Below the pieces are notes generated by a model. It saw only the letters and a list, made by a program, of their open reading frames with translations, searched no databases and had not been told where the DNA came from. Shown here piece after piece: positions 13,050 to 26,299 of a stretch of 64,000 nt of DNA. This DNA comes from Ashinkailepas kermadecensis (taxonomy: Eukaryota; Arthropoda; Thecostraca; Neolepadidae), in NCBI GenBank assembly GCA_034440615.1, contig JAOTOM010004297.1, forward strand, positions 124,001 through 188,000, in the 5' to 3' direction. A program made the translations under genes and the position numbers. Every line of letters starts with the position of its first letter. The first letter of the stretch is position 1.

Positions 13050-13880
13050 CCCCGTCTCACGCAGTGGGAATGTATTCCCCGTCTCATGCGGTGGGGACCT
13101 ATCCCCAGTGATAAATTATTATTACATAAGTTGGAATATACCACTTTCTGAACTCTGAATCGACATCCCTCCAAACGAAATATCGACATCGTGCTTCGTG
13201 ATGAGTCTTTATGAAGCCTTCATATCTAATGTCTAACAGTATCTTGTTGATAAGCATCATTCTTATACTCACCATTGCGGATTGTGAAGCACTAACATCT
13301 CTTAGCACAATTCCAGCTAAGAGGATTACCAATGATGTGGTCTGTTATACAATTTAGTTGATAAGGATAGGCATTTTGGATCGTTATCACTGTTGGATCA
13401 AAATAGTGTTTGAAGAACCTACAAGTTATGCTTCAACACATCGTTTCCACGGCGAATTTCGACATCCCACTGTAATCATTTCGACATCTCACACCTAACG
13501 GAAAACTATTATTTTAACACTGCCTATCCCCCGTCTCACGCGGTGGGGACGTATCCCCCGTCTCACGCGGTGGGGACGTATCCTCCGTCTCACGCGGTGG
13601 GGACGTATCCCCCGTCTCATGCGGTGGGGACGTATCCCCGTCTCACGCGGTGGAGACGTATCCCCATCTCACGCGGTGGGGACGTATCCCCCGTCTCACG
13701 CGGTGGGGACGTATCCCCCGTCTCACGCGGTGGGGACGTATCCCCCGTCTCACGCGGTGGGGACGTATCCCCCGTCTCACGCGGTGGGGACGTATCCCCC
13801 GTCTCACGCGGTGGGGACGCATCCCTCGTCCCATGCAGTGGGGACGTATCCCACGTTCCATGCGGTAGGGAAGTCCATGC
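13050..13880. repeat. 27-bp minisatellite split by a hAT-like MITE
   Basis: Copies of a 27-bp unit (CCCGTCTCACGCGGTGGGGA then CGTATCC) occur at 13050-13105 and resume at 13523-13880 for about 13 more copies. The gap is a transposon insertion at 13106-13522. All three plus-strand frames and several minus-strand frames are open over the right part (plus-frame peptide SHAVGTYPP) as a by-product of the repeat. Confidence 0.95.
13106..13522 (+). mobile_element. hAT-like MITE, copy 1, exact 8-bp TSD
   Basis: A 417-bp element beginning CAGTGATAAATTATT and ending TTTTAACACTG, so its termini are CAGTG...CACTG. It is flanked by the perfect 8-bp duplication CCTATCCC (13098-13105 and 13523-13530). An 8-bp target duplication with CAGNG termini is characteristic of hAT transposons. 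It has no coding capacity and is therefore non-autonomous. It shares internal words (TGGAATATACCACTTTCTGA, CGACATC, AGAGGATTACC) with the copies at 34852, 51206 and 59666. Confidence 0.92.
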
Positions 13881-16800
13881 CTTTAGATTCTCCTGCAAAT
13901 ACCCCCAACACCAACTATATATGCAGTGGAGAATCCAGCCGATTTCCATGGGGGATGAGAAGGGGCGGCAAACAAGAGCAGACAGTCCGTCGTTTTTTGT
14001 TTTTGTTTTTGTGGGGGGGGGGGGGACTTAGACAAGCGGGGATTGGTGACAAGAGTAAAACTAACAAGACGAGAGGGACAAGGTTGTTGGGTGGGGAAGA
14101 GTGTTGGTGCTTGCTCCGCAGTCGGATAGGTATAAAATATTTCCTCTTGGTTGGGAGAGTAAAATACATGCTGGCTGTATCCAGTCAGAATATTTATCCC
14201 GCCCCGAAAGAGCCATCAAATCGCTACTTGCACCTCCCCTTTTTCACAGCGAGGGGCCATGGCCGTATTGCCCATTCGCCTGGATCCGCCAGTGCCGACA
14301 CGCCCAAAGGATTCGCCCACCTAATCTGGAATGCGTCAGGAAAGAAAACATCATGGCAATGGCAACAACGGTGGGAAGGTCCGCCGCAGCGGAACCACCC
14401 CTGCCGTAGCTGGCAGATCCACCACCGCGATGCAGATCCACCGTAGCCGGCAGATCCATCACTGGATCCATCTATCGCGTTGGCAGGTCCACAGACGAGC
14501 CCATCATTCTTCACACAGGTTTGCCCCTACCTCCCGAGAATTAACCGTGTTCCGCCCCGGCAGAGTTCTTGGAATTCGCTGGCGCTCGGTGCACTGTCCT
14601 CTGTGGATTGTACTCTGTGGATTGTAATCATCTCTGTGATTGCTGATCTGTGATCATCTCTGTGATTGTAGAGACGCTTTCAACGCGACAAGGACCGGGC
14701 CGATCGCCACCGATAAGAAGCATAATTGCATGGAAAGCCTAGCATGTCACGGTGTCATCTGTCAGTGGTGGACTTGCGTGCCTGTGCTTACAACACTCGC
14801 CCCCACCCCCCACACTCCATCAATTCGGAAGTTCCCGCCGCTGCCGTGGGTGCGAGCCGACCAACGTTGCGTTGATCGGCTCGCAATTTGTGCTATTGAC
14901 TCGTTAATGAAAGAGCTGCCTCATTCGGAACCACGTGATGTCGATGGGAACATTTCCGCTTAGTCCTACCGGTAAAAAGTGACGATGAGATGTCACAACG
15001 CGTGTCACTTCTACAACTAGACCAGGCTTCTCGTTGACTTTCTCGTGCCTTCAGCAGTGCTCTAGCAACACTGATAAATGCTCCAGCACTACCAAAATTA
15101 CCATCCTAACCGTAAACCGCTTTGTCTGAATCCGGCAGAAGCAATCCATGCGGGGGGAGATTATTGGGTCAGCAGGTCGGACATTCTCGAATGTTTCAGT
15201 GCAATAGCAATGACGGTGCAATGATGGAGCGTAATTCATGTAAGTGATGCTACCTGCCACGCCATGGTGTCGACCCAATGCATGTACGCCAAGTGGCCGA
15301 CATGAGGCCTAATTTGACACCTCTAATTACCCTTCATCCGTTAGCCTAAACCCTTGACAACATATCTACGAGTTCTCTCGAAACGATAACCGTCTATTCG
15401 TCAATGTACGAACCATGGGAGCGACAGGGGTTTTGTTTGTAGTGATCCACAATTGGCGTCACCAGGGGTTGTCGCAGCGGACACAGGGGTCACAGGGGTC
15501 AACTAATCGCCTTGCCCGGCAATGGCGGTTTGTGTTGGCGCCAAGTCAACTCACCGGCACTTGACGGGATGTCAACACGTGTCAAATGCGCGCCGTTTTG
15601 CATGCATTCTGGACAATCGATTATGTGCCATGCTGTGAGTCTATGAAAAGCCAGAATAAACAGCGTGGTGCCCAAAATCCGGCTCTCACTCTGAACTCTT
15701 TTGATTGCATGGTGCGGAGAAGTTTCAGTGGAGATGTCCAGGACCTCAATGATATCAAAGCTAATCAAGTTCGAAGTTTGACGACGGTGCTATCCGAACG
15801 TCATGCGGGTTCTAAGATGTCCAATATCGTTTACTTAGGGCCGCGTGCTCTGCCAATGAAGAGGTAATACAAAACTTCCGTCAGCGTCCTGCTTCTGGGA
15901 AACTTCCTGAATTAGCTTGGGATTCGACCGGAGTGGAAAGTGTCGATCAGCCCATTCGAAGCCTGCCAGCCGTTTTGCAGCCGACACGCGTGACGTCATG
16001 ACCCATACATGGATGGGTTTCGTTGCCGGCAGTGCAAAGGAATAGATTCACCGATATTTTTGTATGGGGGGAGGGAGAAGTGGAAGATTTCACTGTGTGT
16101 GCTCTGTACAAGGAATTGACGTGAAGCCGCTGTTGTTCATTTCCGTTTTCTGCCGTGGTGAAGCCTCTGCCCAAACTCTATCGCCTGAAAAATTGTTTTG
16201 CACCAATTGAAGCACTTTATGAGTTAAGATGATGGAAATATCAGGTCAGCTTGCATCAATGGCGTACCTAGGAACTGCGCTAGGAGGAATGGATTTGGAG
16301 AGGGCCCACCGACCCCCATTTTTTAACAAATATTTTTTATATAAATAAAATAACTAATTAGTAACCAACTTAATTATCCCGTGGAGGGGGCCAAATCTAG
16401 CACCATCGTTTCTGAGTCATCGGATTTCAACCCTAACTGCTCCATCCTGTTCGAAGGTTTTTATTTTGGTATCCCTTGATAAGTCACCTCACACTGCTGA
16501 AATTACGCCTGCCAAATCACTAAAAAAAATGTTAAGTTTTCCAATATCAGGTATTCCAGCTAATAACGCCCGGTCCCCAAAGCGCTAACGTTCGTGCACG
16601 TTTACACCCGCCTTGCGCATTCAGCGCATTCGCCACACTTCGTGCCATTCTCCGGTTTCTGCTAGGCCTCCCATGTTTTGCTAATTGCTGTCACATGATA
16701 GTCTCGTGCCTTTTTTTTACTTGTGGAATGCTTGGCACGGGGGTTCGCTGGGAAAATTAGATTAATTCAATTCGATTATTAGATCTCTTATTCCAACATG

Positions 16801-16929
16801 TTCTGGTGGTTAAGAAATCCGAAAACCCGCTGAGCTGTGATGCACTTCATCTCTTTCGTTAAATATGCTCCCAGATTGGCTACCGAACCGAAACCCTAGC
16901 TACGTGTTCTTTTTTGGACCCGTTGTGTT
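13881..16929. other. No recognisable gene; transposon-end fragments
   Basis: 14254-14330 contains a 'CATGGCCGTATTGCCCATTC' to 'GGATCCGCCAGTG' segment resembling a MITE terminus. 14390-14480 holds a small GGCAGATCCACC-type repeat. 16260 starts with TGGCGTACC, the inverse of GGTACGCCACTG at 18092 and 19557, so an element end may lie here. No exon was recognised. Confidence 0.45.
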
Positions 16930-19560
16930 TTTCTTCGTCTACGGATGTGTATTAGGGCTCCAGCCAATTTGTGTCAGGGGCCCGGCACATTTTTGAGATC
17001 CTGGCTCCTTTTTAGAGTTGTGTTGCTTTTTTGTGCACGGACGATATTTGTGAGGTATCGTCGTGTTTTCGAAGACCACGATGTGTTTATTTAGTTCCCG
17101 GTCTCTTTGTTCCTTCTTTAGGACCATGTCGCATTTTAAGGGCCCCATCCTGCTTTCGGGACCGCCATGTGGTCCCATGGCCTCGGTGTGCCTTGAGGGC
17201 CTCCGCTATGTTTTTTTAGAGCTCCTGATGTGCTTATTTAGAGCTGCAACGCATGTTTAAAGCCTTGCCGCTTTTTGCGAGACCTGGAGGGTCCGGTGCA
17301 TTTTCGGCCTCTCGTGCTGTTAGGGTCTCGCTGTGTTTATTTGGGGCTCCTTATCGCACATTGGTTGGACCACAGCACGATTTTGGGGGGCTTCGGTATA
17401 ATTTATCGCGGTCCCGGCGCGACTTTTAGAGCCTCGGCGTGAGGTTCCGGAGTACCCTACGCCAGTTTTCTGGGGTTTACGCAATACTTGGTGACTTCTT
17501 CTGAATTTTTATAAGTCCTAGTCCCGGACTGATTTTTCGTGCTCCCGGCGTCATATTTTTGCTTCATGTCTCAATTTTTTCAAGCTCCGATACCTATTTC
17601 CGAGTCGTAAACGATTCTTGAAAGCATCTGGTGGTATGTGTAGGGCTCCGGAGCGATTTTCCTGGCTCGGACATTTATTTTTAGGAATCTCCATATTTCG
17701 GAGGGCTCCGACTTTATTTTTGTCTAGTCCCGATGAGATTTTGGGGCCACGCTGTACGTGCAGAGGGGAATTTGTCATGCCCCGACCCGATTTTTTGGAT
17801 TACCAATGGAAATTTTGGATCACGAGCGCGATATTTCGGGGGCTTGGCGCGAGTTTGCGGGGCGAGTTGGACTTAGCTGTGCTCCGGCGAGATTTTGGCA
17901 GGCCTCGGCGTAAATTTTCGTGGGCACGGTACGAGTTTCTTGGTGCTCGCTGAATTCATTTAGAGTCCCCTACACGAATTCCGGGGGCCCGACGCGAATT
18001 TATGGGACCCCAGAGCGATTTTAGGGGACCCGGCGCGATTCTTGTGAGCCCACCCCTTCAGGAGGGAGAGGGGGATTTTCCTCTTTGGTACGCCACTGCG
18101 ACACTCGACGTGTTTTTTTTTCAGCCGATGGCACCCTCAGAGTAGAAAGGCCCAGATAATTTTCTTTCGGGACCTGTTCTGAATTGTCCGGTGTTCGGGT
18201 TGATTCGGTGGAGTCCCTTTGTGATTTTTTAGGGTCTAGTTCTATATTTGTAAGCCCCCGTGCGATGTTTTTGGGCCCCGGTACGATTCTTCAGCTTCTC
18301 GGTGCGTTTTTTTCGGTGCCCCAACACTGTTTCTTTTTCGGAGCCCGACGCGTTTTTGGGAGGTGTTTGATGCAAATTGTGTGGCCGCAGAGTGACATTC
18401 GGGGCTAGGAATTGATTTTTCGGAAGCCAGCTGTGCCTTGTGGAGCTCCGGTGCGACTTTTTTGCCCTCAGTGAAATTTTGGAGGGCAGAGGCGTAAAAT
18501 TATTGGGTCCAAGTGCGATCTTTTGGACCCCGTCGTCATTTGTTGGGAGTCCCAGCACGAGTTTTGGTGGCCTTGACACATTTTGTTAAAGGCCCAACAC
18601 GTTTCTGGGCTTTTAGAGCGATTGCTGGGACTTCCAAGTGATTTTCCATGTCCGGACTGTTTTTTCGTTACCCGGCTTCATTTTTTGGGTGGTCACGATG
18701 AAACTGTTGGGACCCCGGTACGATCTGTCGAGCCCCTAGCGTGATTTTCAGGGATCCGGGCGCGACTTTTTGGCACCTCCAGGCTCAGTGTGATTTTCAG
18801 GTGCCCCGGCCCAACCTTCCAGTTCCCCGCTGTGATTTTTATGAAACCCGGCACTTTTGGGGGCACCCAGCGTGATTTTCAGGAATCCCGGTCGGACATT
18901 TGGGTGGCCCCAACGCAATTTTCAGGGGTCCCGGCTCGAGTTTTTAGGCCCCAGTGTGATTTTCAGGAACCCGACCCGTCTTTTTGGGGCCCCAGGGTCG
19001 TCTTCAGGGGCCCTGGGGAGACTTATTTGAGCTCCAGCGTGTTTTCTAGAAGCCCGACCTACTGAGGCCTTAGTGTGATTCTCGGGCGCCCTGGCGCGAC
19101 TTTTCGAGGACCTCGGCATTGACTTTTTGAACGCCCCAGCGGTGTTTTCAGGGGCCCAGTCCCACTTTATGGAGCCCCAGTGTCATTTTTAGGGGCCTCG
19201 AAACGATTTTGTGGTCGCCAATGTGATTTTCAGGGGTCTTGGTACGGTTTTGGGGTCCAGCGTCATTTTCAGGGATCCGGCCACACTTTTGGAGCCCTAG
19301 CGTATTCTTAGAGGCCCCTGAACGATTTTTTTGGCGCCCCCAATGTGATTCTCAGGGGCCTTAGTGCAATTTTTGGGGCCCAGCGTCATTTTCAGCCGCT
19401 CCTGTGGGACTTTTCGGAGCTCCTATGATTTTTAGGGGGCCAGGTGGGATTTTTAGGGAGCCTGGCGCAATTTTTTCGAAGCCCAGCACGATTGTCTGGG
19501 ATCCACAGCCTCTCAGGGGAGGGGGAGGGGGGAAACTGCCCCCAATATCCCCCTTCGGTA
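16930..19560. repeat. Long degenerate GC/T-rich array (~20-42 bp periodicity)
   Basis: Some 2.6 kb of degenerate units alternating a GGGGCCC/GGCGCGA-like segment with ATTTTTNGGGG or ATTTTCAGGGG. From about 18.7 kb the rhythm is a ~40-bp dimer (one half CAGCGTGATTTTCAGGGG-like, the other GGCGCGACTTTTTGG-like). Related sequence in the opposite orientation occurs at 27035-27360 and 30010-30180. Both 18045-18105 and 19500-19570 end in GGTACGCCACTG, suggesting the array is internal to a dispersed mobile element. Short ORFs here are shadows of the repeat. Confidence 0.8.
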
Positions 19561-20925
19561 CGCCACTGGCTTGCATGTACGCCTTTTTCTCTTAGTTATT
19601 TGGGTTTTAGGGCGCCTCGACAAAAAATTGTGTACGATCGTGTGTACATGGTTGTGTACGTAAATGGTATAAAATACGCCTTTTTCTCTTTGTCATACAT
19701 GTTCATATGTAGAACTGGGCATGAACCGTGCTGGGGAAAGGATGACAATAGATGATATTCAGACGTTCCATTGAATATCCTCAACTCGGTCTGTAGAGCT
19801 TTTTCGTAAAGTCATAAAGTCATAAAGTGTTGAGGCTTAATAAGAGCCACAGGGGCCCATATGGGTTAAGCCTATCTGGAAAAGGTACTGGAAATGTACA
19901 TACTCTCACCCCAATCAATCCCTTATCTCAAGTTCCTAGGAAGCTATATATCGCAGCCTATCTAGCACCAATTCACTTGCTATTGCATAACACACTCCCA
20001 TTGTGCTACCATAGACTATCTCATCAGTATCACATCCCGAAGGAAGGTGCTGAATCCACTGCTAGGTACACCCTATATAAAGTTATAAAGCGTTTAGACT
20101 TAATAAGAGACTCACTTGCTATTGCATAACACACTCAACAATTGCAAACTCCTCCCATCATACCCATTGTGCATCGTAGCAAGTAATGGCCGTGGCCATG
20201 CCGGTGCCCCCATCATGAGGGGCGTGGGCATTGATGTTACGCAAATCAAGACAAACAATATGTCGCCGCTCCCGCATGGTAAATGTGAAACAGATGTGCA
20301 AACGAAGGTTCTTTGTGTTCCAGAATGTTAGATTGCTCACCTTACAGATTTACAGTCATCCTACAGCTTCGAACACTTCGGATCGACTGCGGGGCGCTCA
20401 GGTACGCCAAGGGTGGCGGGGTAGATGGTACCCAAAGTCCACAGCCACCTCAGACACTGTGCGCCCTCCTTCACGGCGCACCGCTGTGCACTGGAAGTCC
20501 AGGGACACAGCTGGCGGTCCGGCGTTAAACCACGTGGACTGTGGTGTAAACAATGACAGTAGGAGTTGACGTCACTGTTCCCGCATCTCTCGTGCTGTAG
20601 TCACCGTGGGAATATAAATCGACACAAGATGGTTGTCCGTAGATGCGCAGTGTTTGGGTGATACTCGATATGTGCGCGTGTAGAGGTGCTGTCCATCGCC
20701 TAGTGAAACAAGCTCACAGGCAATCTCAGATCAAGCTTCTGGTTTCGCAACGGGATTCGAAAATATTGACCCGTGACCGTATTCCTTGTATTACTAACTA
20801 AAATAAACACCCTACAAGAACGCATGCAACCAATATAATCCCTTCACACCAAACACAGTACCTATGCAGAAGCCCATGTGCAAGCCATGTGTCCTCACCG
20901 TCAGCTGACACGAATCTCAGAGACG
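19561..20925. other. No recognisable gene; diverged local duplication
   Basis: Two similar blocks share CACTTGCTATTGCATAACAC (19973 and 20110) and a TTAATAAGAG context (19837 and 20100). No domain was recognised. Confidence 0.5.
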
Positions 20926-21300
20926 GGACACCGGCAGTCGGAAGAGCAGCAGCACCATATCGGCCACCGGCGTGGCCACGCGCCCGCCACGCCACCCTCC
21001 GTCGCCTCGTCCTCGTCCTCGTCCTCGTCCTCACGAGCGGCGGCTGGCCGGTCGCGCGGTTGGCGGTCGCCGCTGGACGCCGGGCCGCTCGGCCGGCCGC
21101 CGCCGCTCCCGCGCCGACACGCCGCACCCACTTCGATCGAACTGCACCGCAGCGCCCCAGGCGGCCCGGACCGCAACTAGCCGACAGTGTACGTCGTACG
21201 GTTGCGTCGGGCGCCGGGCGGAAGCTCTGCCGTCGGGGACTGCGGATGTGACGCGTGAGCGTGTGCGTAGGTGGCGCGGGCGGGACGAGGACTAGTCTCC
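20926..21300. other. CpG-rich island, function unknown
   Basis: A block very rich in G+C and CpG, with a GTCCTC hexamer run at about 21008-21032 that would encode an acidic DEDEDE stretch on the minus strand. All six frames are partly open, as expected from composition. It could be a promoter-proximal island or an exon, but no domain or confident splice pair is visible. Confidence 0.4.
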
Positions 21301-24149
21301 CCACTTCTCGGTGGCGCCCCCTCTGACTGTAGACGGGCGCCACTCCGATTGGAAAAAGGCGCCCCTCCGCGATGCTCGAATGCACCCAACCACTTTATGC
21401 TTTCGGCTGAAGGCACCCATCTGGGAACAAAAGGCGCCGCCATCCCCAGAGGCACCCGAGTCCACCCTCTTGGCATTTAGTCAGTCGGTCAGGGTGGAAT
21501 AAGCTGTTGCTGGGCGTAAGCTGGCGAGGCCGACCCACGGGAAAGTTATAAATCGACTGTAGCCCTGCAGCAACTTGATTTTCCAGTTGCCACTAAAATG
21601 TCACCAAATGCCTTGAATTGATTAGGTTTTACCTTGACAACAGTCGTGGTTCATTTGCGTCCTACTGAAGAATGAAAAAGGTATTATTTCAGTATTCACT
21701 CAGATTTTCTTTAAATGTATAAACACATCAATGTCATCAGCGTGGAACAGTCGGGGGGGGGCACGGAGGCTATAGCATCCCCGACATTTTGGTAACCTTA
21801 TTCATGGCACTGTGGGCTTTGCCTGTGGAAAATGTAAATGGAAAAGTGACTTGCCGCCTTTTGCACTTCTTCAGACTTTCCGATGCCCGTGTACTACATT
21901 TGAACTGATGCATACGAAAGTAACATTATGCCAACGCATTATCTATCCTAGATGCTCTCTTCCTTCTCATTGCATCTCCCTCCTTAAATTACACAGTTGC
22001 CTTTTTAAAGAGAATTGTTTACATGCTGCAAGTGGTTCGGATATCTTGTGAAGTGGGGCTCATTGCCCGGTATCCATTGTAATACATGTCGGGAAATGGA
22101 AATTATCCCCAAAATATTAAAATGGTGGAAATATATGGCAATGTCAAATCATATAACTTGAAGTCAGTGCTACAAGCTTTGTTGCGGTATATTTTGCTCT
22201 CAAAGCTGATTGATGAATGTTGGATTGTTCATCATCCACGTTACTTGGTTTGCAGACAAACAATAACTAAGCACGAATCATCGCATGTTGTACGGGGAGG
22301 GGGCAGGTTGTGCGAACTGTATGTTGTAGCTTCTGATAGTGCTTTTGGTACTTTGGAGGTGACGTGAGTTTTTCAAAGATTTGCAAGAACAAATTCACTG
22401 ACGATGTCGAGATCTAACAGCGACCGGTTCATAGGATCAGAATTAGAAACATCTTTGTCCTGAGATCAACGTGTTGCTGACAACTGACTGATTTCCATCC
22501 GTCACCTTTTAATTGTAATGGAAGCAGTGCTTGCACACAATCTAGTGCATTTACCATTTAAAAAACGCAACATCCCTTATTACAACAAGCCTCGCAGTCC
22601 AGTTTTCATTGCGGGTATATTTTCATTCTCCCCGGAATATTTTCAAGCTGCACAGTCCCGTCCAAGTCCTTGCGTTTCACAACAGTTACATGACACCCAG
22701 ATAAAACGATCAAGGACACATCTATAGTGACTTTTGCAACCAACGCTATCGGATGAATTCCCAGTTGTCACTTCGCCTGCCTTGCAGTGTACAGGTATTA
22801 GCGTAGCACCAGGAGCGCTCAGGTGTCTGCCCTTTTTGAGCACGTGTCTGGCTCTTCGAGAGACCGTGTCCGTGCCCGTGCCGCGGACCAGAGTGGCGCG
22901 GAATGCTCGTCGAGCTCGCTCCCTGGCATCCATGCCCATGTGCAGGCAGCGCCGCTCGTCTCGCTTGGAGACGCCTTAGTTGGCTATTTCGTCGGATGAG
23001 ACTGAAATCCGCGCGCCGCATCCCCGCCGGATCATCAGCTCATATATATTCATGGGTGTAGGAAGAGGAATTAAATCGCCACCGCAGCACACAAGGCGCG
23101 GTCGGACTCCGTCTCCGAATGGCCCAGACTGCCGCCAGCGCCAACTTGACCCTGTGTTCGTGGTTGTTATCGCCAGAAGTTCGCATTGCAACACAACGCT
23201 GGAGTTCCATTTGGCAGCTGTGTCGGGCTATCCGTCTAATAAACTCCTGCACAAACTCCTCCTAAAGGGGACAGAGGCCCTATCTTTCCCAAACTTGGTC
23301 TGGTACAAAAGTAGGTAATTCCCAATTCGCAGTGACATTTGATACGACTTCTCCTTGAAAATGTGCAAAATATTGTCAAAAATACTTGATTTTGCAGAGG
23401 CACTTCATCAGAATCACAAAGATGCAAAATTTCTCTTCTAATCAGTACAACAGCACGTGCTTAATCTTGTCTGGCACCACGCATCCGGCAAACGAAATTG
23501 CTGAAGTTCCGCGTTGCTATAAACATTGTATGTGACTTGGAAACAAGACAATGTCATTTGCAAAGTTACACCGTCACAAAATCACAATGAAAACCACGAT
23601 GCCACATTACTGTTCGGAGCTGGATGCTTATCCCGAATGCAGATCGACTCATGCATTTTTTTTCTGTCGACATGGCCCCTCGTCTTTTGTAAAATTTGTA
23701 TCCTAAAAGAATTGCCATCCGTAAAATCAGGGCAACATGATCGGGAAAGGTCGCATAGTGGCGTATCAGCTGTTCAATTGTAAAAACTACGTTCATTGAA
23801 ACGTAGTCGCACAGGCCGCTTGCTCTCTCCGATACAAGTGGCACCACACAACTTACAAACGATTTCGTGCACCACATTTTTGTCGGTGCATCGGCCTTTA
23901 GTTATAATCAAACAAGTATAGCACGTCCGGTTTCCAGCGGGACAGGGAGGTTCAGTGAGAGAGGAGCTTACTAAGTTATATGTCTACGTGTTATCAGACC
24001 GCCATGTAAGTTTCACACTGAATTTCGACTTTTCAAGACCTGCTTTACTTTACACAGAAGAGTTTCATCAACATAAGGCAGGATTAAGTAGCCATCTACA
24101 TCTTTCGGCGGTCTACCACTCTGGTTATACCGATCATGCCCACCATTCA
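21301..24149. other. No recognisable gene
   Basis: Short ORFs only. A GC-rich patch at 22790-22980 has open frames on both strands (minus-strand stretch containing KRDERRCLHMGMDARERARR) but matches no domain I am willing to name. Confidence 0.45.
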
Positions 24150-24870
24150 TCCATCTAATTCCTTCGTCCCGATAATTTTACCTCTCCCTGTTGAATATTC
24201 CAGTGTCTCCTCGTTTGATCTATCCTCAACTTTTCCCCTACGCTGGCAACTGTCATCTGTATAATCTCACCCACCACTGCCCAGCCCCTTTGCCTGTCTC
24301 CCCTATGTAACCCCCCTTCAACCTCCCTCTGAATCCTACTGATGACACCAAGAGGATAACCGTTCGTTGTGAAAAGCTCAACGATCAATTTGAAACTCCG
24401 TAGCCTAGCAGGCTCGTTGGAAGCCAACCTCGCTGCCCACCTGAACTGCGACCTCGCTAAGTTTTACTTGGTGTGTTTAGGGCGAGCCGAGGTGTAGTTG
24501 AAAATTATTCCGGCATCATTTGGCATAATGTACAATTGTGTCGAGTACACACACTTGGCGTTAATTTTGGAGAGAGTGATCAGGATATCAAGCATAAGAA
24601 TGGCTCCCTCCCCATCTCCAGTCATGTCCAAAGTAAACTTAATCCTATGATGCATGTCATTCACGCAACTCACGAAAGCAAGAGTAACGCTTCACCTTGC
24701 AACCATACCTCAGCATAATCATCAATGTACCGGGCCGAAAAAAATCAGGTCGAATTTCAACACCTTCCAAGATTTTCCTCTCGAAACGGTCCAGGTACGG
24801 AGTCGCCACTGCAGTGGCTGCAGGGTTCTCCATAGCCACTCCCGTCCTCGGAACGAAATATGAACATTAT
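24150..24870 (-). pseudogene. Penelope-like retroelement reverse-transcriptase relic
   Basis: Three minus-strand ORF pieces line up in the order expected for a Penelope-like reverse transcriptase. At 24657-24839, 'GVAMENPAATAVATPYLDRF' matches the family's G-x-AMGSPLSPVxAxxYMExFE block. At 24464-24673, 'MHHRIKFTLD', 'LDILIT' and 'GIIFNYTSARPKHTK' match the IxFTxE / FLDVLI / S-x-HPxxHK region. At 24155-24427, 'LFTTNGYPLGVISRI' matches the LxxNGYPxxFI segment. Frameshifts and substitutions, including loss of the canonical GSP, show it is dead. I see no intact endonuclease. Confidence 0.7.
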
Positions 24871-25250
24871 TAGTTAAGCAATGCTCTGGCATGTCACAAT
24901 TGTCGCTTGCGTAATTATTACTTTGTAGTATTACATTATAATTATATTAAATTGTAATTATATTATGTTTTGATATTATACTTTATATTAATTTTATATG
25001 TTATTCCCTAATCGCTCTGTTTACTGCAGGGACAGTTTAATCCCCCAAAGAAACTGCAGTTAAGACACTGAGGAACATGATAGTCGCCCCAACAACAAAA
25101 TTGAGCCCAGGCGACAGGCAATGCGGAGGGTGGGAGCATAAGAGGGGTTGGGTGTGGGGTTAGGGGCAGAAGAGCCAAGTGCTTGAAAATAACAGGCCTG
25201 CAGGCCGTGCAACAGTGTAAATAATCTGTAACTGCTAAATGAGGCGTTCC
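24871..25250. other. No recognisable gene
   Basis: The first 150 bases are AT-rich (loose TAATTATATT words); the remainder shows no structure. Confidence 0.5.
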
Positions 25251-25253
25251 CCA

Positions 25254-25404
25254 GACATCTCCATAGATACCCAGACATATCCAGACATACGCATACATTC
25301 CAAGACATTTCGAGACATCTCCAGACATTCCCAGATGTCGCCAGACATATCCAAACATATCCAGACATACCCAGACAGCTCAAGACGTCCCCAGACATCC
25401 ATAT
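25254..25404. repeat. ~10-bp array (CCAGACATAT type)
   Basis: About 15 degenerate copies of AGACATCTCC/AGACATATCC. Minus-strand frames read as MSGYVW-like repeats only because of this. Confidence 0.85.
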
Positions 25405-25559
25405 AAGACCAACGTATTCCGACAGCGGATAGTTTGACGGGTTCGTTAGTGACAGATGAAAGTGGCAGATAACAGATAGTGACAGATGACAGATGTTGGC
25501 GGAAACCGTTCTGAGCTAGTCACACAGCCGTTCGGTGAACAATCATCAATCACAGGCCA

Positions 25560-25720
25560 TAGTCACGAGCACCAACAGACCATATTCACGAGCAACAGCA
25601 ATAGGCCATGCTCACGAGCAGCAACAGACCATATTCACGAGCAACAGCAACAGGCCATACTCACATGCAACAACAACAGGCCATACTCACGAGCAACAAC
25701 AGTAGGCCATGCTCACGAGT
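25560..25720. repeat. ~26-bp array (CACGAGCAACAGCAACAGG)
   Basis: Six imperfect copies of GGCCATACTCACGAGCAACA followed by CAACA, with CAA/CAG indels. Confidence 0.85.
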
Positions 25721-25894
25721 AACAGCGGCGTCTTTTTTCCGATTAACAACAACCGCACAAAGACCGAATTCACAGTATAAATGTTATAGTTTCACTACTG
25801 GTGATAGCCTCTCAGGACAATATTACATTATCATACAATAGTATCACCCTAATCCACTTGCAATGAATGTGCTCGTTCAGTCACGCAATTCGGA

Positions 25895-25956
25895 TTGGCT
25901 TGGTTTGGTTCGGTTTGGTTTGGTTTGGTTTCGCTTTGGTTTGGTTTGGTTTGGTT
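25895..25956. repeat. (TTTGG)n pentanucleotide tract
   Basis: About twelve TTTGG/TTCGG units in a strand-biased G/T tract. Confidence 0.92.
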
Positions 25957-26299
25957 GTTGGATAAATGTTTCTTCAGCCAGCTCCGGCCACAACCGAGCT
26001 GAAGCAGGCGGAGGAAATAGTGCAGAGAGAAGGCCAAATGGCAAAGGATTAGGCCGTGGGTGGTGGCAGGATGAGAGGAGGCGGTTTAACATGCAGTCCG
26101 CTCCCATTTCCATGGATAACATATCGGACAGGTCAGTGACGCAGTTAGGATTTCCCTAAGGGGGGGGGGGGTGACCAAAAACATGTGAGGAAACGGATAG
26201 ATCTTCCGGCGCACGAAGCGCGCCAAACATTTAGGGCTTTACGTGATGGAAATCTCAAAATATCTCGTTTCATCTAGTGTATTTTTGGGTGCTAAGGGT

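Noticed and set aside
20798..21385. 195-codon minus-strand ORF in the CpG-rich block
   Set aside because: Low-complexity, arginine/alanine-rich; open frames on both strands are expected from composition alone.
22643..23021. Putative basic DNA-binding exon (KRDERRCLHMGMDARERARR)
   Set aside because: Superficially bHLH-like, but the helix-loop-helix continuation is absent and splice sites are unconvincing.
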